64,000 bases of DNA from contig OY781093.1 of NCBI GenBank assembly GCA_963676355.1, positions 1,178,001 through 1,242,000 of the forward strand, read 5' to 3'. Below, one piece after another: positions 44,970-53,497 of this stretch. Made by a program: the position numbers and the translations under genes. Source of the stretch: JAGLOK01 sp963676355. Its GTDB lineage: Bacteria > Bacillota > Clostridia > Christensenellales > UMGS416. Position 1 is the stretch's first letter; each line of letters begins with the position of its first letter. The notes below the pieces were generated by a model. The model saw only the letters and a list, made by a program, of their open reading frames with translations, did no database searches and was not told where the DNA came from.

Positions 44970-46958
44970 ATGTTTTGCAAAGAACACAATAATCAATTGA
45001 TATGGAGTTATAACGGAGAAAAGTTAATTATTACACCTTGGGGAGAAAATAGTTTTAGAGTAAGAGCTGTGATGATGGGTGATATACAAGATACTGATTA
45101 TGCATTGCTAGAACAACCTGAATGTCCAGCTGTAATTAGCATAAATGATAAAAGCTCATCAATAACTAACGGTAAAATAAAAGCAGTCGTTGAGAATGAT
45201 GATTGGGTGCCTACAGGACGGATTAGTTTCTATAATCAAAAAGGAGAACTTCTGTTAAGAGAGACAGGATTTCAAGGTGCTTTAAATATATATGCGCGTA
45301 AATTCAAGCCAATTATTGGAGGCGATTATCGATTGACTGTAACTTTTGATTCGAGCAGTAATGAAAAGTTGTATGGAATGGGTCAATATCAGCAAGAAAT
45401 TCTAGATATTAAACATTGTAATTTGGAATTAGCACACAGAAATTCTCAAGCAAGTGTCCCATTTGTTTTGTCAAGCTTAGGTTACGGAATGCTGTGGCAC
45501 AATCCATCTATCGGGAAAGTTAACTTCGGTAAGAATACTACAGAGTGGTATGCAGAGTCCACAAAGCAACTAGACTATTGGATAACTGCAGGCGATACTC
45601 CCAGTGAAATTGTTGAAAGATATGCTGATGCAACAGGAAAACCGCCAATGATGCCGGAGTATGGTTTGGGATTTTGGCAATGCAAGCTGCGCTATTATAA
45701 TCAGGAACAACTATTGAGCGTAGCAAGAGAATATAAGAAAAGGGAATTACCAATTGATGTTATAGTAATCGACTTTTTTCATTGGCCTAAGATGGGGGAT
45801 TTTAGATTTGATCCTGAGTTTTTTCCTGACCCAAAAGCAATGGTTGAAGAGCTTGATGAGCTGGGTATTGAATTAATGATATCAATCTGGCCTACAATAG
45901 ATTTAAACAGTGAGAATTTTGAGGAGATGAGACAAAGAGGATTGCTTGTTAAGCCTGAAATGGGCGTAGGTATATCTATGCAATTTGGTGGAGACAGCTT
46001 GTTTTTTGACGCGACTAATAATGAGTCCAGACAATATGTATGGGAAAAATGCAAAGAAAATTATTATGATTATGGAATAAAAATATTTTGGTTGGATGAA
46101 GCGGAACCAGAATATACTATTTATGATTTTGATAATTATCGCTATAAGTTAGGACCAAATGTACAAGTGGGAAATATTTATCCTCAATATTTCTCCAGAA
46201 CATTTTATGATGGCATGAAACAAGAAGGGCAAAAAAATATTGTAAACTTGGTGCGATGCGCATGGGCAGGCTCACAAAGATATGGGGCACTAGTGTGGTC
46301 TGGTGATATTCATTCTTCTTTTAAAGATCTTCGTAACCAGATATGTGCAGGATTGCACATGGGAATTTCGGGTATACCTTGGTGGACAACAGATATCGGA
46401 GGATTTCACGGAGGAGATCCAAATGATAGTGAGTTTAGAGAACTATTAATTAGGTGGTTTCAATTTGGTGCTTTTTCACCAGTAATGAGACTACATGGAG
46501 ATCGCAAACCACAGACAAAGCTTTATCATGATGATGGAAGTGAAGCTTTATTTACAGGATCAGATAACGAAGTATGGAGCTTTGGAGAAGAAGCATATGA
46601 TATTTTGAAGAAATTTATGTATATTCGTGAGAGAATAAGGCCTTACACTAGGGAACTAATGCAAGAAGCGCATCGAAAAGGAACACCAGTTATTAGAACA
46701 ATGTTTTATGAGTTCCCTGATGATGAAAACTGTTGGGATTTAAAAGATCAATATATGTACGGTAACAATATTTTAGTAGCGCCTATAGTTGAAAAAGGTA
46801 AAATATGCAGAGAAGTGTATTTACCTAAAGGAGCAAAATGGTTAGATGCAAACTCAAAGCAATATTATGATGGTGGATGTACGATTTTGTGTGAAGCACC
46901 TATAGAAATTATTCCTCTATTTTTAAGAGAGGGCAATCTATCTGAATATTTTGAATAG
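44970..46958 (+). CDS. Glycoside hydrolase family 31 (alpha-xylosidase/alpha-glucosidase-like)
   Basis: 662 residues, cytoplasmic, shorter than most GH31 enzymes. N-terminal beta-sandwich (about 1-215), (beta/alpha)8 barrel (about 225-590) and a small C-terminal sheet. Nucleophile Asp376 in IKIFWLDEAEPE, acid/base Asp446 in LVWSGDIHSS, and the substrate-positioning HWPKMGDFRFDPEFFPDP loop. The WLDEAEP form is seen in alpha-xylosidase-type and related GH31 enzymes, so release of alpha-linked xylose or glucose from oligosaccharides is likely. GGAGAG site before the ATG. It is separated from the esterase operon by a terminator. The codon usage looks more AT-rich than the neighbouring esterases, hinting at a separate origin. 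Confidence 0.88.
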   Translation: MFCKEHNNQLIWSYNGEKLIITPWGENSFRVRAVMMGDIQDTDYALLEQPECPAVISINDKSSSITNGKIKAVVENDDWVPTGRISFYNQKGELLLRETGFQGALNIYARKFKPIIGGDYRLTVTFDSSSNEKLYGMGQYQQEILDIKHCNLELAHRNSQASVPFVLSSLGYGMLWHNPSIGKVNFGKNTTEWYAESTKQLDYWITAGDTPSEIVERYADATGKPPMMPEYGLGFWQCKLRYYNQEQLLSVAREYKKRELPIDVIVIDFFHWPKMGDFRFDPEFFPDPKAMVEELDELGIELMISIWPTIDLNSENFEEMRQRGLLVKPEMGVGISMQFGGDSLFFDATNNESRQYVWEKCKENYYDYGIKIFWLDEAEPEYTIYDFDNYRYKLGPNVQVGNIYPQYFSRTFYDGMKQEGQKNIVNLVRCAWAGSQRYGALVWSGDIHSSFKDLRNQICAGLHMGISGIPWWTTDIGGFHGGDPNDSEFRELLIRWFQFGAFSPVMRLHGDRKPQTKLYHDDGSEALFTGSDNEVWSFGEEAYDILKKFMYIRERIRPYTRELMQEAHRKGTPVIRTMFYEFPDDENCWDLKDQYMYGNNILVAPIVEKGKICREVYLPKGAKWLDANSKQYYDGGCTILCEAPIEIIPLFLREGNLSEYFE

Positions 46959-47457
46959 AGATCTTTTTAATCGAAAGTGATTTTTCGCAATATTTGGCTG
47001 ATTCTAAAGGACAACTATTGCGTATTCATCTATAAATTGTAAAAATTCCTCTGATTAGTGGAGCTACTAAAAGCAGTTTCTAATTCAGCTTGGCATTTTT
47101 ATTTAATAATAATACAAAAAATGAATACTTTTTAACTGGACATATTATTTTTTAAATCATTTTCGGAATATTTTTATAGCATTTCATTAATGATATTCGT
47201 AACATTATATTAACACTTTAATAAAATACTTGTAACGCATGGAAATATATGCCAGAATACAATTATCATAATATGGAAATTATTTGTCTTGTATTTCGAA
47301 GTGATTTTAATGGATAACTAAAAAGTCATAATAAACTCTCAGTATGCACTTATTATTTAAGCCGATTATGTGAATGAAACAAAGTTTATGAAATGTCGGA
47401 TGAAGTTGTAACCCAATACCTATATGCAACCAATATCTACTACGAAGCTTTTTTTCA
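46959..47457. other. Gene-free AT-rich region
   Basis: About 500 bp between the GH31 gene and the IS3 element with no supported gene, repeat or terminator. The 62-codon frame starting at 47393 runs into the IS end and is antisense to the transposase. Confidence 0.5.
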
Positions 47458-47508
47458 TGAGGGTTCCCCAAAAATCGGTCAGGACAAAAAGTCAGATTTT
47501 GAACTATT

Positions 47509-48066
47509 TCAACACGCTCTGGTGGCATATTCTGCTGGTGTTAAATTGTTCAAAGAACTGTGCGGGCGGTACTCGCTATAGTCATTTTGCTATGTTTTAA
47601 GTTTATCTCTTGCGTCTTCAATTGACAAGAACCAATTTGTATTTAAACACTCATCTCTGAGACTTACATTAAATGATTCGATATAGGCGTTACAGGATGC
47701 TGGGGCGAGCAATAAATGTATGCATTTATGACCAGCCTCGTTGGCTTTCTCGGTCTTGAAAAATCAAGCTTGACTCCATTACGATAAGCCCATGCATCCA
47801 GTGCTTTTGATATGAACTCAGGTCCATTGTTTACTCTTATCTTCTGTGGATATCCTCTTCTTGCTGTTATTTTATTAAGTTCCTCAACTACGCTTTCACC
47901 ACGTATTCTTTGATTCGCATTTTTAATACTGTTTGATCCTGGGCTTTGCTTTCATACCTATAGGTGGATCTGTAAATTTGTATTACATTACACCCTCGCA
48001 CTTCGCTGATTCCATATTGTGCCTGAAGCAATTTTACTGCCTCGCGTTTGGCTTCAGGCTTTAGAA
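47509..48066 (-). pseudogene. IS3-family transposase OrfB, frameshifted and deleted
   Basis: Minus-strand pieces match IS3-family integrase cores: VLKPEAKREAVKLLQAQYGIS, then after a stop VNNGPEFISKALDAWAYRNG and KLDFSRPRKPT, then SLRDECLNTNWFLSIEDARD in another frame, and finally DYSEYRPHSSLNNLTPAEYA. The first catalytic Asp region is missing and several frameshifts separate the blocks, so it cannot encode an active transposase. It would have been joined to OrfA by -1 frameshifting at the A6G heptamer (plus-strand 48067-48073). Confidence 0.8.
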
Positions 48067-48327
48067 CTTTTTTGATAATACATCCTGCAGCATCTGCTTA
48101 TCTAAGCTTAAATCGGCCACCAGTTTCTTTAATTGCCGGTTTTCTTCTTCAAACTGCTTTAGCTTTTTTAAATCGCTTGGCATTAATCCACCATATTTCT
48201 TTTTCCACCTGTAAAAAGTCTGCTCCGATATCCCCGTTTTCCTGATTACTTCTTTTACCGGTGTTCCTGTTTCCGCTTGCTTTATTGCAAACGCTATTTG
48301 CTGCTCTGTAAATCTGCTTTTCTTCAT
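48061..48327 (-). CDS. IS3-family transposase OrfA
   Basis: 88 residues. Helix-turn-helix of the HTH_Tnp_1 type (KSRFTEQQIAFAIKQAETG ... ISEQTFYRWKKKYGG) followed by a leucine-zipper-like coiled coil (LKKLKQFEEENRQLKKLVAD), as in OrfA of IS3 elements; ends with LSKKF at the slippery A6G. It binds the terminal repeats. Intact, so it could still act as an inhibitor of related copies. AAGGGG site before the ATG at 48327. Confidence 0.88.
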   Translation of the reverse strand: MKKSRFTEQQIAFAIKQAETGTPVKEVIRKTGISEQTFYRWKKKYGGLMPSDLKKLKQFEEENRQLKKLVADLSLDKQMLQDVLSKKF

Positions 48328-48404
48328 TTTTTGCCCCTTTCAACTCGTTTATTATATCAAAATTTCTGACTCTTTGATCTGACCAGTTTTTTGGGTGAAG
48401 GTCA

Positions 48405-48532
48405 CAGATGCGGTAATTCATCAAATGAGACAAAATGCAAAGGTGGCTATGAGTAATCTTGAAAATAATAAACCACTCAAGAAATGGCTAGAGAAAAACA
48501 GCGGACAGCAGGAAATGGATTTTAGCGCATGA
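48405..48532 (+). pseudogene. C-terminal remnant of a phage-type gene cut by the IS
   Basis: An open frame enters from the IS boundary and ends at TGA 48530-48532: DAVIHQMRQNAKVAMSNLEN, then KPLKKWLEKNSGQQEMDFSA. The stop overlaps the start of the NinB-like gene (ATGA), so these were translationally coupled in a phage or ICE recombination module. Too short to name the family. Confidence 0.6.
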
Positions 48533-49107
48533 ATGCAATTTTAAAGCTTGATAAAAGCAAAATAAAAATAAGGGAATATCCCTACAGTCCGCAAGTGCCT
48601 GTGAACAAGGGTACTGCCGCGAGGATATTGGAGATTGCAGAAGGAGCAAAGAACGGTTTAATACTTGAAATAAAAAGATATTATCCACCGAAGAGCAATC
48701 AAGCAAACAAGCTCATGTGGAAAGTCTGCACGGATATTGCAAATGAAATTAGCAAAGAATATTCCATAACAAAAGAAGATGTCTATCAAAAGGCAATTCG
48801 AGACTGCGGAGTTTATGAGGATGTTCCAACACCGAATGATGAACTGCAGGAAAAGATAAGAATGTGGAACTCAATAGGTATAGGCTGGTTTTGCGAAGAG
48901 CGTAGTTCTCTTTTAGAAGGTGGCAAAACAACACTGCGAAAATATTACGGTTCAAGCAAGTATAACAGCAAGCAGATGAGCATTCTTATTAGAAGCTTGA
49001 TAGATGATGCTGCGAATATGGGATTAAGAATCGATGATCCTGCTACATTGGCACTGCTAAGTGATGAAGATAAGAACTATATTAAAGCTTCACAGGAAGC
49101 GATTTAA
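48529..49107 (+). CDS. Phage NinB-like recombination protein
   Basis: 192 residues. The stretch RYYPPKSNQANKLMWKVCTD, with Lys-Tyr-Arg-rich N-terminus and Trp in the first helix, resembles the NinB/Orf family of phage recombination mediators in Firmicute prophages. C-terminal half: MSILIRSLIDDAANMGLRID. It would help load recombinases on phage single-stranded DNA. It overlaps the preceding fragment by 4 bases. No other complete phage replication gene is nearby, so it is a stranded remnant. Assignment is by overall look and is tentative. Confidence 0.6.
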   Translation: MNAILKLDKSKIKIREYPYSPQVPVNKGTAARILEIAEGAKNGLILEIKRYYPPKSNQANKLMWKVCTDIANEISKEYSITKEDVYQKAIRDCGVYEDVPTPNDELQEKIRMWNSIGIGWFCEERSSLLEGGKTTLRKYYGSSKYNSKQMSILIRSLIDDAANMGLRIDDPATLALLSDEDKNYIKASQEAI

Positions 49108-49196
49108 AAAAGCAAGATAGGCAGACTAACACGGCTTGAAATGCGTTTATTTATTCGCACGGCAAGCACAGCCCCTCATAGAAAGGGAAAAACACT

Positions 49197-49352
49197 ATGC
49201 CAAAGGTAATATCATTCAAACCATCGGAAAAAGAGCGTTTTGCATGTGAATATTTCATGAGAACAGATGCAAGAAGAAGTTATTCAGATGTCGTAAGGTC
49301 GCTATTAATGAAAGCCTATACTATTAATACTATAAATAATCAAACAAAATAA
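49197..49352 (+). CDS. Small ribbon-helix-helix-like protein
   Basis: 51 residues: MPKVISFKPSEKERFACEYF then MRTDARRSYSDVVRSLLMKA. The pattern of a short basic strand followed by two helices (RSYSDVVRSLL) is like Arc/CopG regulators or mobilisation accessory proteins. GAAAGGGA site 9 bp upstream. Located 90 bp behind the NinB-like gene. Probably a relic or regulator of the same phage/ICE module. Confidence 0.45.
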   Translation: MPKVISFKPSEKERFACEYFMRTDARRSYSDVVRSLLMKAYTINTINNQTK

Positions 49353-49577
49353 ACTAGTTATTATGCAGATATATAGAGAATAAACATAAGTTGCGAGGAA
49401 CGTGCTTTATATACTGTAGAAGATTACTTACTGGGTTTAAAGGATATAATAATTAATAATGTAACATATAGTACTTTATTACTAAATAATGTATAATGCA
49501 TAGAGGTAGTAAAGATTATGTCTATAATGTGCAGGTCAAATATAGTGTGATTATTAACAATAGGAGGATTGATAGGT
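49353..49577. other. Short gene-free gap
   Basis: AT-rich spacer with no hairpin or repeat that I can support; AGGAGG at its right end belongs to the membrane-protein gene at 49578. Confidence 0.4.
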
Positions 49578-49892
49578 ATGGTTGTGATGAATATTATTTT
49601 AATTTTTATTGGAGTGTTATTTGTTGGCTTTGGATATTTTATATTTTTTAAAGGAAAATATGGACTTATCAATGATTTTAAAAAAGAAAAGAAAAGTGGC
49701 AAATTAGACAATAGTTATGCAAAAAGAGTTGGTCTAATAGAATTGATAGGTGGTATAACTTCTATGTTTGCCGGTAGTATTGCTATAATTTCAAATTCTT
49801 TCATATTTTCTATTAGTGCGCTACTTATATGCATAACTTGCATAATAGTTGCACTACTGGTTAATCGAAAAAAATCATTAAGAAGATTATAG
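49578..49892 (+). CDS. Small membrane protein, DUF3784-like
   Basis: 104 residues from the ATG at 49578 (GGAGG 10 bp upstream). Three predicted membrane helices: one at the N-terminus (IILIFIGVLFVGFGYFIFF), two near the C-terminus (LIELIGGITSMFAGSIAII and FIFSISALLICITCIIVALL), with a basic loop FKKEKKSGKLDNSYAKRVG between the first two. This resembles DUF3784 proteins of Firmicutes, which often sit beside ABC transporters or in mobile regions. Function unknown. Confidence 0.6.
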   Translation: MVVMNIILIFIGVLFVGFGYFIFFKGKYGLINDFKKEKKSGKLDNSYAKRVGLIELIGGITSMFAGSIAIISNSFIFSISALLICITCIIVALLVNRKKSLRRL

Positions 49893-50001
49893 CAATAATA
49901 TGTAGTTCAATAAGCGTTTCTTATTTTCCTCTATTCATATAACTAGAACAGAGGATTAAATTAATAACGTAAAAAGTGATATTTTAAAAACAGAATATTT
50001 T

Positions 50002-50065
50002 AAGATAAGAGTAAATAAGAGTTCAATCTATTCTATTATAATAACATGAGCAAGTCACCAAGAGG
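50002..50065 (+). promoter_or_regulatory. Repeated leader cassette, copy 1 (promoter half only)
   Basis: AGATAAGAGTAAATAAGAG, then TATTAT at 50034-50039, then 6 bases and ATGAGC at 50046, then AGTCACCAAGAGG. Copies 2 (51297) and 3 (52545) share this order with the same TATTAT-N6-ATG spacing, which would put the transcription start on the A of ATG. The hairpin half seen in the other copies is missing here; the sequence leads into the gene at 50130. Confidence 0.55.
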
Positions 50066-50129
50066 GGCCTTGCATGCGCTTATAATAGAAGCTGTTACTA
50101 AAAAGTTCTTTATTGACTTGGAGGGCAAT

Positions 50130-51269
50130 ATGAGTTTATATAGTAGTTTCGAAAGTATTGATTTATATTATAGAAATATGAATTATGAATATAAAAAACT
50201 GTTAAGCAACCCATCGGATAAGAGTTCAGATACTTTTATACGGAAATATTTCGAATATGGCAGTAAAATTGAAGTTTTCAATAGTACTTTTTTGTCTAAA
50301 TACAATAAAGATGGCAAGTATCTGCATACGGTATCTTTATATCTGATTGGTAGTCATTTGCATGGTATTATTGATAGTGCCTTGTGTGAAAAAGTGAGAA
50401 ACAAAATAAAAGGTAGCGATATCTGGTATATGTTTCAGTATTCGTGGTTTCTTACTGCGTTATACCATGATTCTGCATTTGTGATAGAAGACATAAAAGA
50501 AAAAACGAAAGATAAAAATAGCAGTGAGAACAAGAATTTAAAAGATTATCTTAAAACATATAAAGTTAAGCGTAATCCCTTCACCTTTAATCCATTAGAA
50601 CACATCAATAACCAAAATAATATAAAATCGAAAAACAGTGAGTATTTTATTTATTCTGAACATGAAGTTATAGAATATTTTAATAAAAGTTTAGAAGAGA
50701 AAAAAGTTGATCATGGAATAATTGCTGGATATATTATGTTTGATAGATTAATAGAGAATTATGATAAAGCGTATGATAAAGCAAAGAAAGTGTCAAAATC
50801 AATTTGTAAAAATAATTTTGAATATATGGGACTATGTTGGAGAATTGAACACCAGTTTCATTTCATGATGGTTTCTAACGCTATAATAGCGCACAATATA
50901 TGGTTTGAATTGCTTAGTAAAGCTACTGCTAAAAAAACACAAAAAATTTCTATGCAGAAGTGGCCTTTACTTTTTTATCTTGGCTTATTGGATACAATTG
51001 AGCCGATTAAGATGTTTGAAGAGCATTTTAAACCTAAGGAAGTATGGAAGTATATTGATATGTCAATTTGTGATGCAGAAAATTCTTGCTGTAAATATGG
51101 CATTAAAATTAACATAGATCAAAAAATTAAAAGTAAGAAAGATATTTACGATAAGTGGATTAGTAAAATATACGGTATTTTAGAGTGGCTAGATGTGTCA
51201 ATTGAACCGGAAGAAAAGGAGCATGTTACTAATGAGATAACAATAGTTCCAATAAACCCTGAAGGCTAA
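50130..51269 (+). CDS. Unrecognised HD-like protein
   Basis: 379 residues from the ATG at 50130 (GGAGG 5 bp upstream); an in-frame ATG at 50046 would add 28 residues but lies in the repeated leader cassette and lacks a ribosome site. I do not recognise the family. Several His/Asp motifs fit an HD-type metal phosphohydrolase: LIGSHLHGIID, SWFLTALYHDSAFVIED, KVDHGIIAGYIMFDRL and NAIIAHNIWFELL, in the order H, HD, DHG, H. The rest is Lys/Asn-rich with no membrane segment. It lies between phage remnants and a GNAT gene, a typical place for defence or accessory genes; a nucleotide-hydrolysing effector is possible but unproven. Low GC compared with the esterase block suggests transfer. Confidence 0.6.
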   Translation: MSLYSSFESIDLYYRNMNYEYKKLLSNPSDKSSDTFIRKYFEYGSKIEVFNSTFLSKYNKDGKYLHTVSLYLIGSHLHGIIDSALCEKVRNKIKGSDIWYMFQYSWFLTALYHDSAFVIEDIKEKTKDKNSSENKNLKDYLKTYKVKRNPFTFNPLEHINNQNNIKSKNSEYFIYSEHEVIEYFNKSLEEKKVDHGIIAGYIMFDRLIENYDKAYDKAKKVSKSICKNNFEYMGLCWRIEHQFHFMMVSNAIIAHNIWFELLSKATAKKTQKISMQKWPLLFYLGLLDTIEPIKMFEEHFKPKEVWKYIDMSICDAENSCCKYGIKINIDQKIKSKKDIYDKWISKIYGILEWLDVSIEPEEKEHVTNEITIVPINPEG

Positions 51270-51296
51270 ATTAATTGTTTAAGGAATATTGTCAAA

Positions 51297-51424
51297 AAGA
51301 TAAGAGTAAATAAGAGGTTTATCTATGTTATTATGCTAACATGAGTAATTCACCGAAAGAAAGGTGAGAAAATACTCTCCTGTGAGATGGAGCTGCCGGA
51401 GTGATGCCCGGGAGCTCCTTTTAA
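51297..51424 (+). ncRNA. Repeated leader/attenuator cassette, copy 2
   Basis: TATTAT (51329-51334), 6 bases, then a micro-frame MSNSPKER-stop at 51341-51367, predicted leaderless. Behind it three segments can pair in two ways: AGG-T-GAGA with TCTCCT, or CTCC with GGAG, or GGAGCT (51389-51394) with AGCTCC (51413-51418) plus an inner CCGG/CCGG stem, followed by TTTT: a terminator. Mutually exclusive pairing after a short peptide frame is the layout of ribosome-controlled attenuators. The next gene is the GNAT at 51843, about 420 bp on. An 80-nt stand-alone RNA is an alternative. Confidence 0.55.
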
Positions 51425-51842
51425 TTACACGGATATAAAAGAAACATACGCCGCGAGGATGTGGCGTTTAAGTTTACGAAGGGCACGAAAGCGTATTGGG
51501 TGAAATACATTAAAGGAGTGTAACACCGTAAACACAATATATTAATAAGCCTGCGAGGTATGTGATTATGAAACTTTCAGAAAAATATCCGTACAAGGAT
51601 GTGTATGAAAAATGTTTTGGCGTAGGTAAATCAAATTGAATATATATGCGTTGACTTGGAGTATTTGCTACAAGGTCTGTTAGTTATATTAAGTATTAAA
51701 AACTCATAATAATAAGTCATTATTTTATAGACAAACGGTCTTGAGATTGGTAGAATGTAAAAGAATTTCGCTGAATTATTTGAAATTTAACTATAAATGA
51801 GAGTGATTTTAAATTGACCTAGAATTTTGGATAGAGGTAAAT
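51425..51842. other. Gene fragments between leader cassette and acetyltransferase
   Basis: No complete gene. A frame ending at 51525 reads EDVAFKFTKGTKAYWVKYIKGV, apparently the tail of a lost gene. A 23-codon frame at 51568-51639 (MKLSEKYPYKDVYEKCFGVG) has a GAGG site and may be a fragment or a tiny peptide. The rest is AT-rich spacer. Confidence 0.4.
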
Positions 51843-52376
51843 ATGGATATTAGTTTTGAACTATTTGATATAGATAACAAAGACCATATAACAATGGGAT
51901 ATAAATGGTTATGTGATAGTTCTATTAACTACCTATATAATCCACAGTTTGATGATAAGGATTTTTCTCCCCCATCTTATGATAAATACTATAAAATCAT
52001 GGAAAGACGTGTTAGTCAGAATCGAAATAGTTATATTATAAAGATTGCTGATAAGATTGTCGGTGAATGTGATATAGATTATAGTTTTGACATGTTATTA
52101 AAAAATGATGAACCAACTGCTTGGATTAGTCTTGTTATTGGAGAATCTACTGCTCGTGGATTAGGGGTAGGTGAAAAAACCATTTTATTTCTAGAAAACT
52201 GTGCCAAGAGTAGAAATATAATGAGGATAGAACTTGGTGTCTTTGAATTTAACAATATAGCTATTGGTTTATATGAGAAGCTAGGTTATAAAAAATTCGG
52301 CGTTGTTGAAGATTTCATTTACTTAAATGGCATAAAAAAATCTGACTATCGATATGAAAAATATTTAAATAAATGA
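51843..52376 (+). CDS. GNAT-family N-acetyltransferase
   Basis: 177 residues with AGAGG before the ATG. GNAT fold: the acetyl-CoA pyrophosphate loop is ARGLGVGEKTILFLENCAK (R-x-x-G-x-G), preceded by the beta4 strand AWISLVIGE and followed by ELGVFEFNNIAIGLYEKLGY, the typical N-x-x-A-x-x-x-Y-x-K-x-G ending. Acceptor unknown; relatives acetylate protein N-termini, polyamines or antibiotics. It is flanked on both sides by the repeated leader/hairpin cassette. If that cassette is an antibiotic-sensing attenuator, a resistance role would be attractive, but the 420-bp gap weakens this. Confidence 0.85.
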   Translation: MDISFELFDIDNKDHITMGYKWLCDSSINYLYNPQFDDKDFSPPSYDKYYKIMERRVSQNRNSYIIKIADKIVGECDIDYSFDMLLKNDEPTAWISLVIGESTARGLGVGEKTILFLENCAKSRNIMRIELGVFEFNNIAIGLYEKLGYKKFGVVEDFIYLNGIKKSDYRYEKYLNK

Positions 52377-52544
52377 GCGGATATATCTAAACACAATTAA
52401 TGGTGCATTTTATTTTTTACAAAGACAAGTAGAAAACTCCTTATTAGAAAATATTAGTCAGCTACAGAACTCCCTTAACATTGTTTTAGTTGAAGACTTT
52501 AATGGGAGTAATAAGTTATTTTAAAGAAATATATTTTTTCAAAG

Positions 52545-52666
52545 AAAGCAGTAAAAAACAGTTTAATATGTGCTATTATGCTAATATGAGTAAATTACCG
52601 AAGAGGTGAGAAAATACTCTCCTGTGATAGGAGCTGCCGGAGTGATGCCCGGGAGCTCCTTTTAAT
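52545..52666 (+). ncRNA. Repeated leader/attenuator cassette, copy 3
   Basis: TATTAT (52574-52579), 6 bases, micro-frame MSKLPKR-stop (52586-52609), then the same pairing segments as copy 2: AGG-T-GAGA/TCTCCT, CTCCT/AGGAG and the terminator GGAGCT (52630-52635)/AGCTCC (52654-52659) with TTTT. About 60 bases from AGGTGAG to the T run are nearly identical to copy 2. No plus-strand gene follows, so here the cassette is an orphan: either a remnant whose gene was lost or an independent small RNA. Confidence 0.55.
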
Positions 52667-52710
52667 TGGAAATTATTTTGTGGCTAACAAAACGATAAAT
52701 GCCATATATT

Positions 52711-52750
52711 ACAAAAACCCCGCAAACGTACTGTTTAGTCGGGTTTTGGG
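52711..52750 (-). terminator. Terminator of the minus-strand ABC operon
   Basis: On the minus strand AAAACCC and GGGGTTTTT enclose a smaller AAAC/GTTT stem; the T-rich side follows the stem. It sits about 100 bp behind the last ABC gene. Confidence 0.65.
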
Positions 52751-52852
52751 CGGAGAGAGCTATCGCTGAACCTCAGCACTTGAAATCAAGAAAGTACTTT
52801 TATGTAGTAATCTAGCCTGATTTTTACAATAATATTGTATTTATAGATGATT

Positions 52853-53497
52853 TTACATTTTAAAATTGCGCCTATGACATCTAATGTAAATAAAAAACCA
52901 CATTATAAAGCCAAGGCATATCAATATTGCCTTATTTAAACTCCATATGGTAGTAATATTGTCTATAAATAAAATAAATGGGTATACATGTGCGATAAAT
53001 GGAATTCTAACTAAATCATGTACAATCAAACTAAATAATACAAATGTTCCGCACACACTTGTGGATATGTGGTTTTGGCGGCTGAAAAAAGAACTTAGTA
53101 CACCTAAAGATGAGAGGAAAAAAGTTGTACCAAAAAAGACAAGAAACAGTTTGATTAGCGAAAACTCATATAAAGCTATTCTCATAAATATCATGCCAAT
53201 AACACATAAAATGGAAGTCAGCCCAAAGACAGCGAGAAATCGTTTGACCAGCCATCCGAATAAAAATCTAGAATGCACTATAATCATATCTATAATTGGG
53301 TCAGACAATGTTTTTACCCATTCACAAACCATTATGGTTACACATAATGGCATTATTATCTCGAAACCAAGATATGTCCAATTGACCAAATCTCCGCCGG
53401 TGGCGCATAAAACTAGAAAACAGACTAATACAGATATAGTTATCCAAACAAGCTGACTCCCCGCAATTTTCTGTTCTAATCTTATCACTGTATTCAA
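52853..53497 (-). CDS. Membrane subunit of an ABC transporter (downstream)
   Basis: 214 residues, start TTG at 53497 overlapping the stop of the preceding gene (TTGA). Six predicted membrane helices, first LVWITISVLVCFLVLCATGG; no soluble domain. It resembles ABC-2-type permease proteins in overall composition but carries no clear signature. Last gene of the five-gene BlaI-M56-ABC operon. Likely pairs with the permease at 53494-54243 and the ATPase to form a heteromeric exporter or a sensory complex. Confidence 0.65.
   Translation of the reverse strand: MNTVIRLEQKIAGSQLVWITISVLVCFLVLCATGGDLVNWTYLGFEIIMPLCVTIMVCEWVKTLSDPIIDMIIVHSRFLFGWLVKRFLAVFGLTSILCVIGMIFMRIALYEFSLIKLFLVFFGTTFFLSSLGVLSSFFSRQNHISTSVCGTFVLFSLIVHDLVRIPFIAHVYPFILFIDNITTIWSLNKAILICLGFIMWFFIYIRCHRRNFKM

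Larger units (their letters stand above)
47458..48404 (-). mobile_element. Decayed IS3-family insertion sequence
   Basis: Imperfect terminal inverted repeats: left TGAGGGTTCCCCAAAAATCGG at 47458 inward, and on the minus strand TGACCTTCACCCAAAAAACTGG from 48404 inward; shared CCAAAAA, GGTCAG and GTCAGA blocks extend about 40 bp. OrfA is intact and OrfB broken. At 947 bp it is shorter than the usual 1.2-1.5 kb, so part of OrfB is deleted. No target duplication is visible (TCA left, CAG right). It cuts off the 5' part of the phage-type gene to its right. Both ends quoted here are limited to 20-odd bases of imperfect repeat. Confidence 0.8.

Noticed and set aside
47393..47581. 62-codon plus-strand frame
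   Set aside because: Its second half is the IS3 terminal repeat and the antisense of the OrfB C-terminus (DYSEYRPHSSLNNLTPAEYA).
52947..53456. 169-codon plus-strand frame
   Set aside because: Antisense to the ABC membrane subunit, which has overlapping neighbours and membrane helices.
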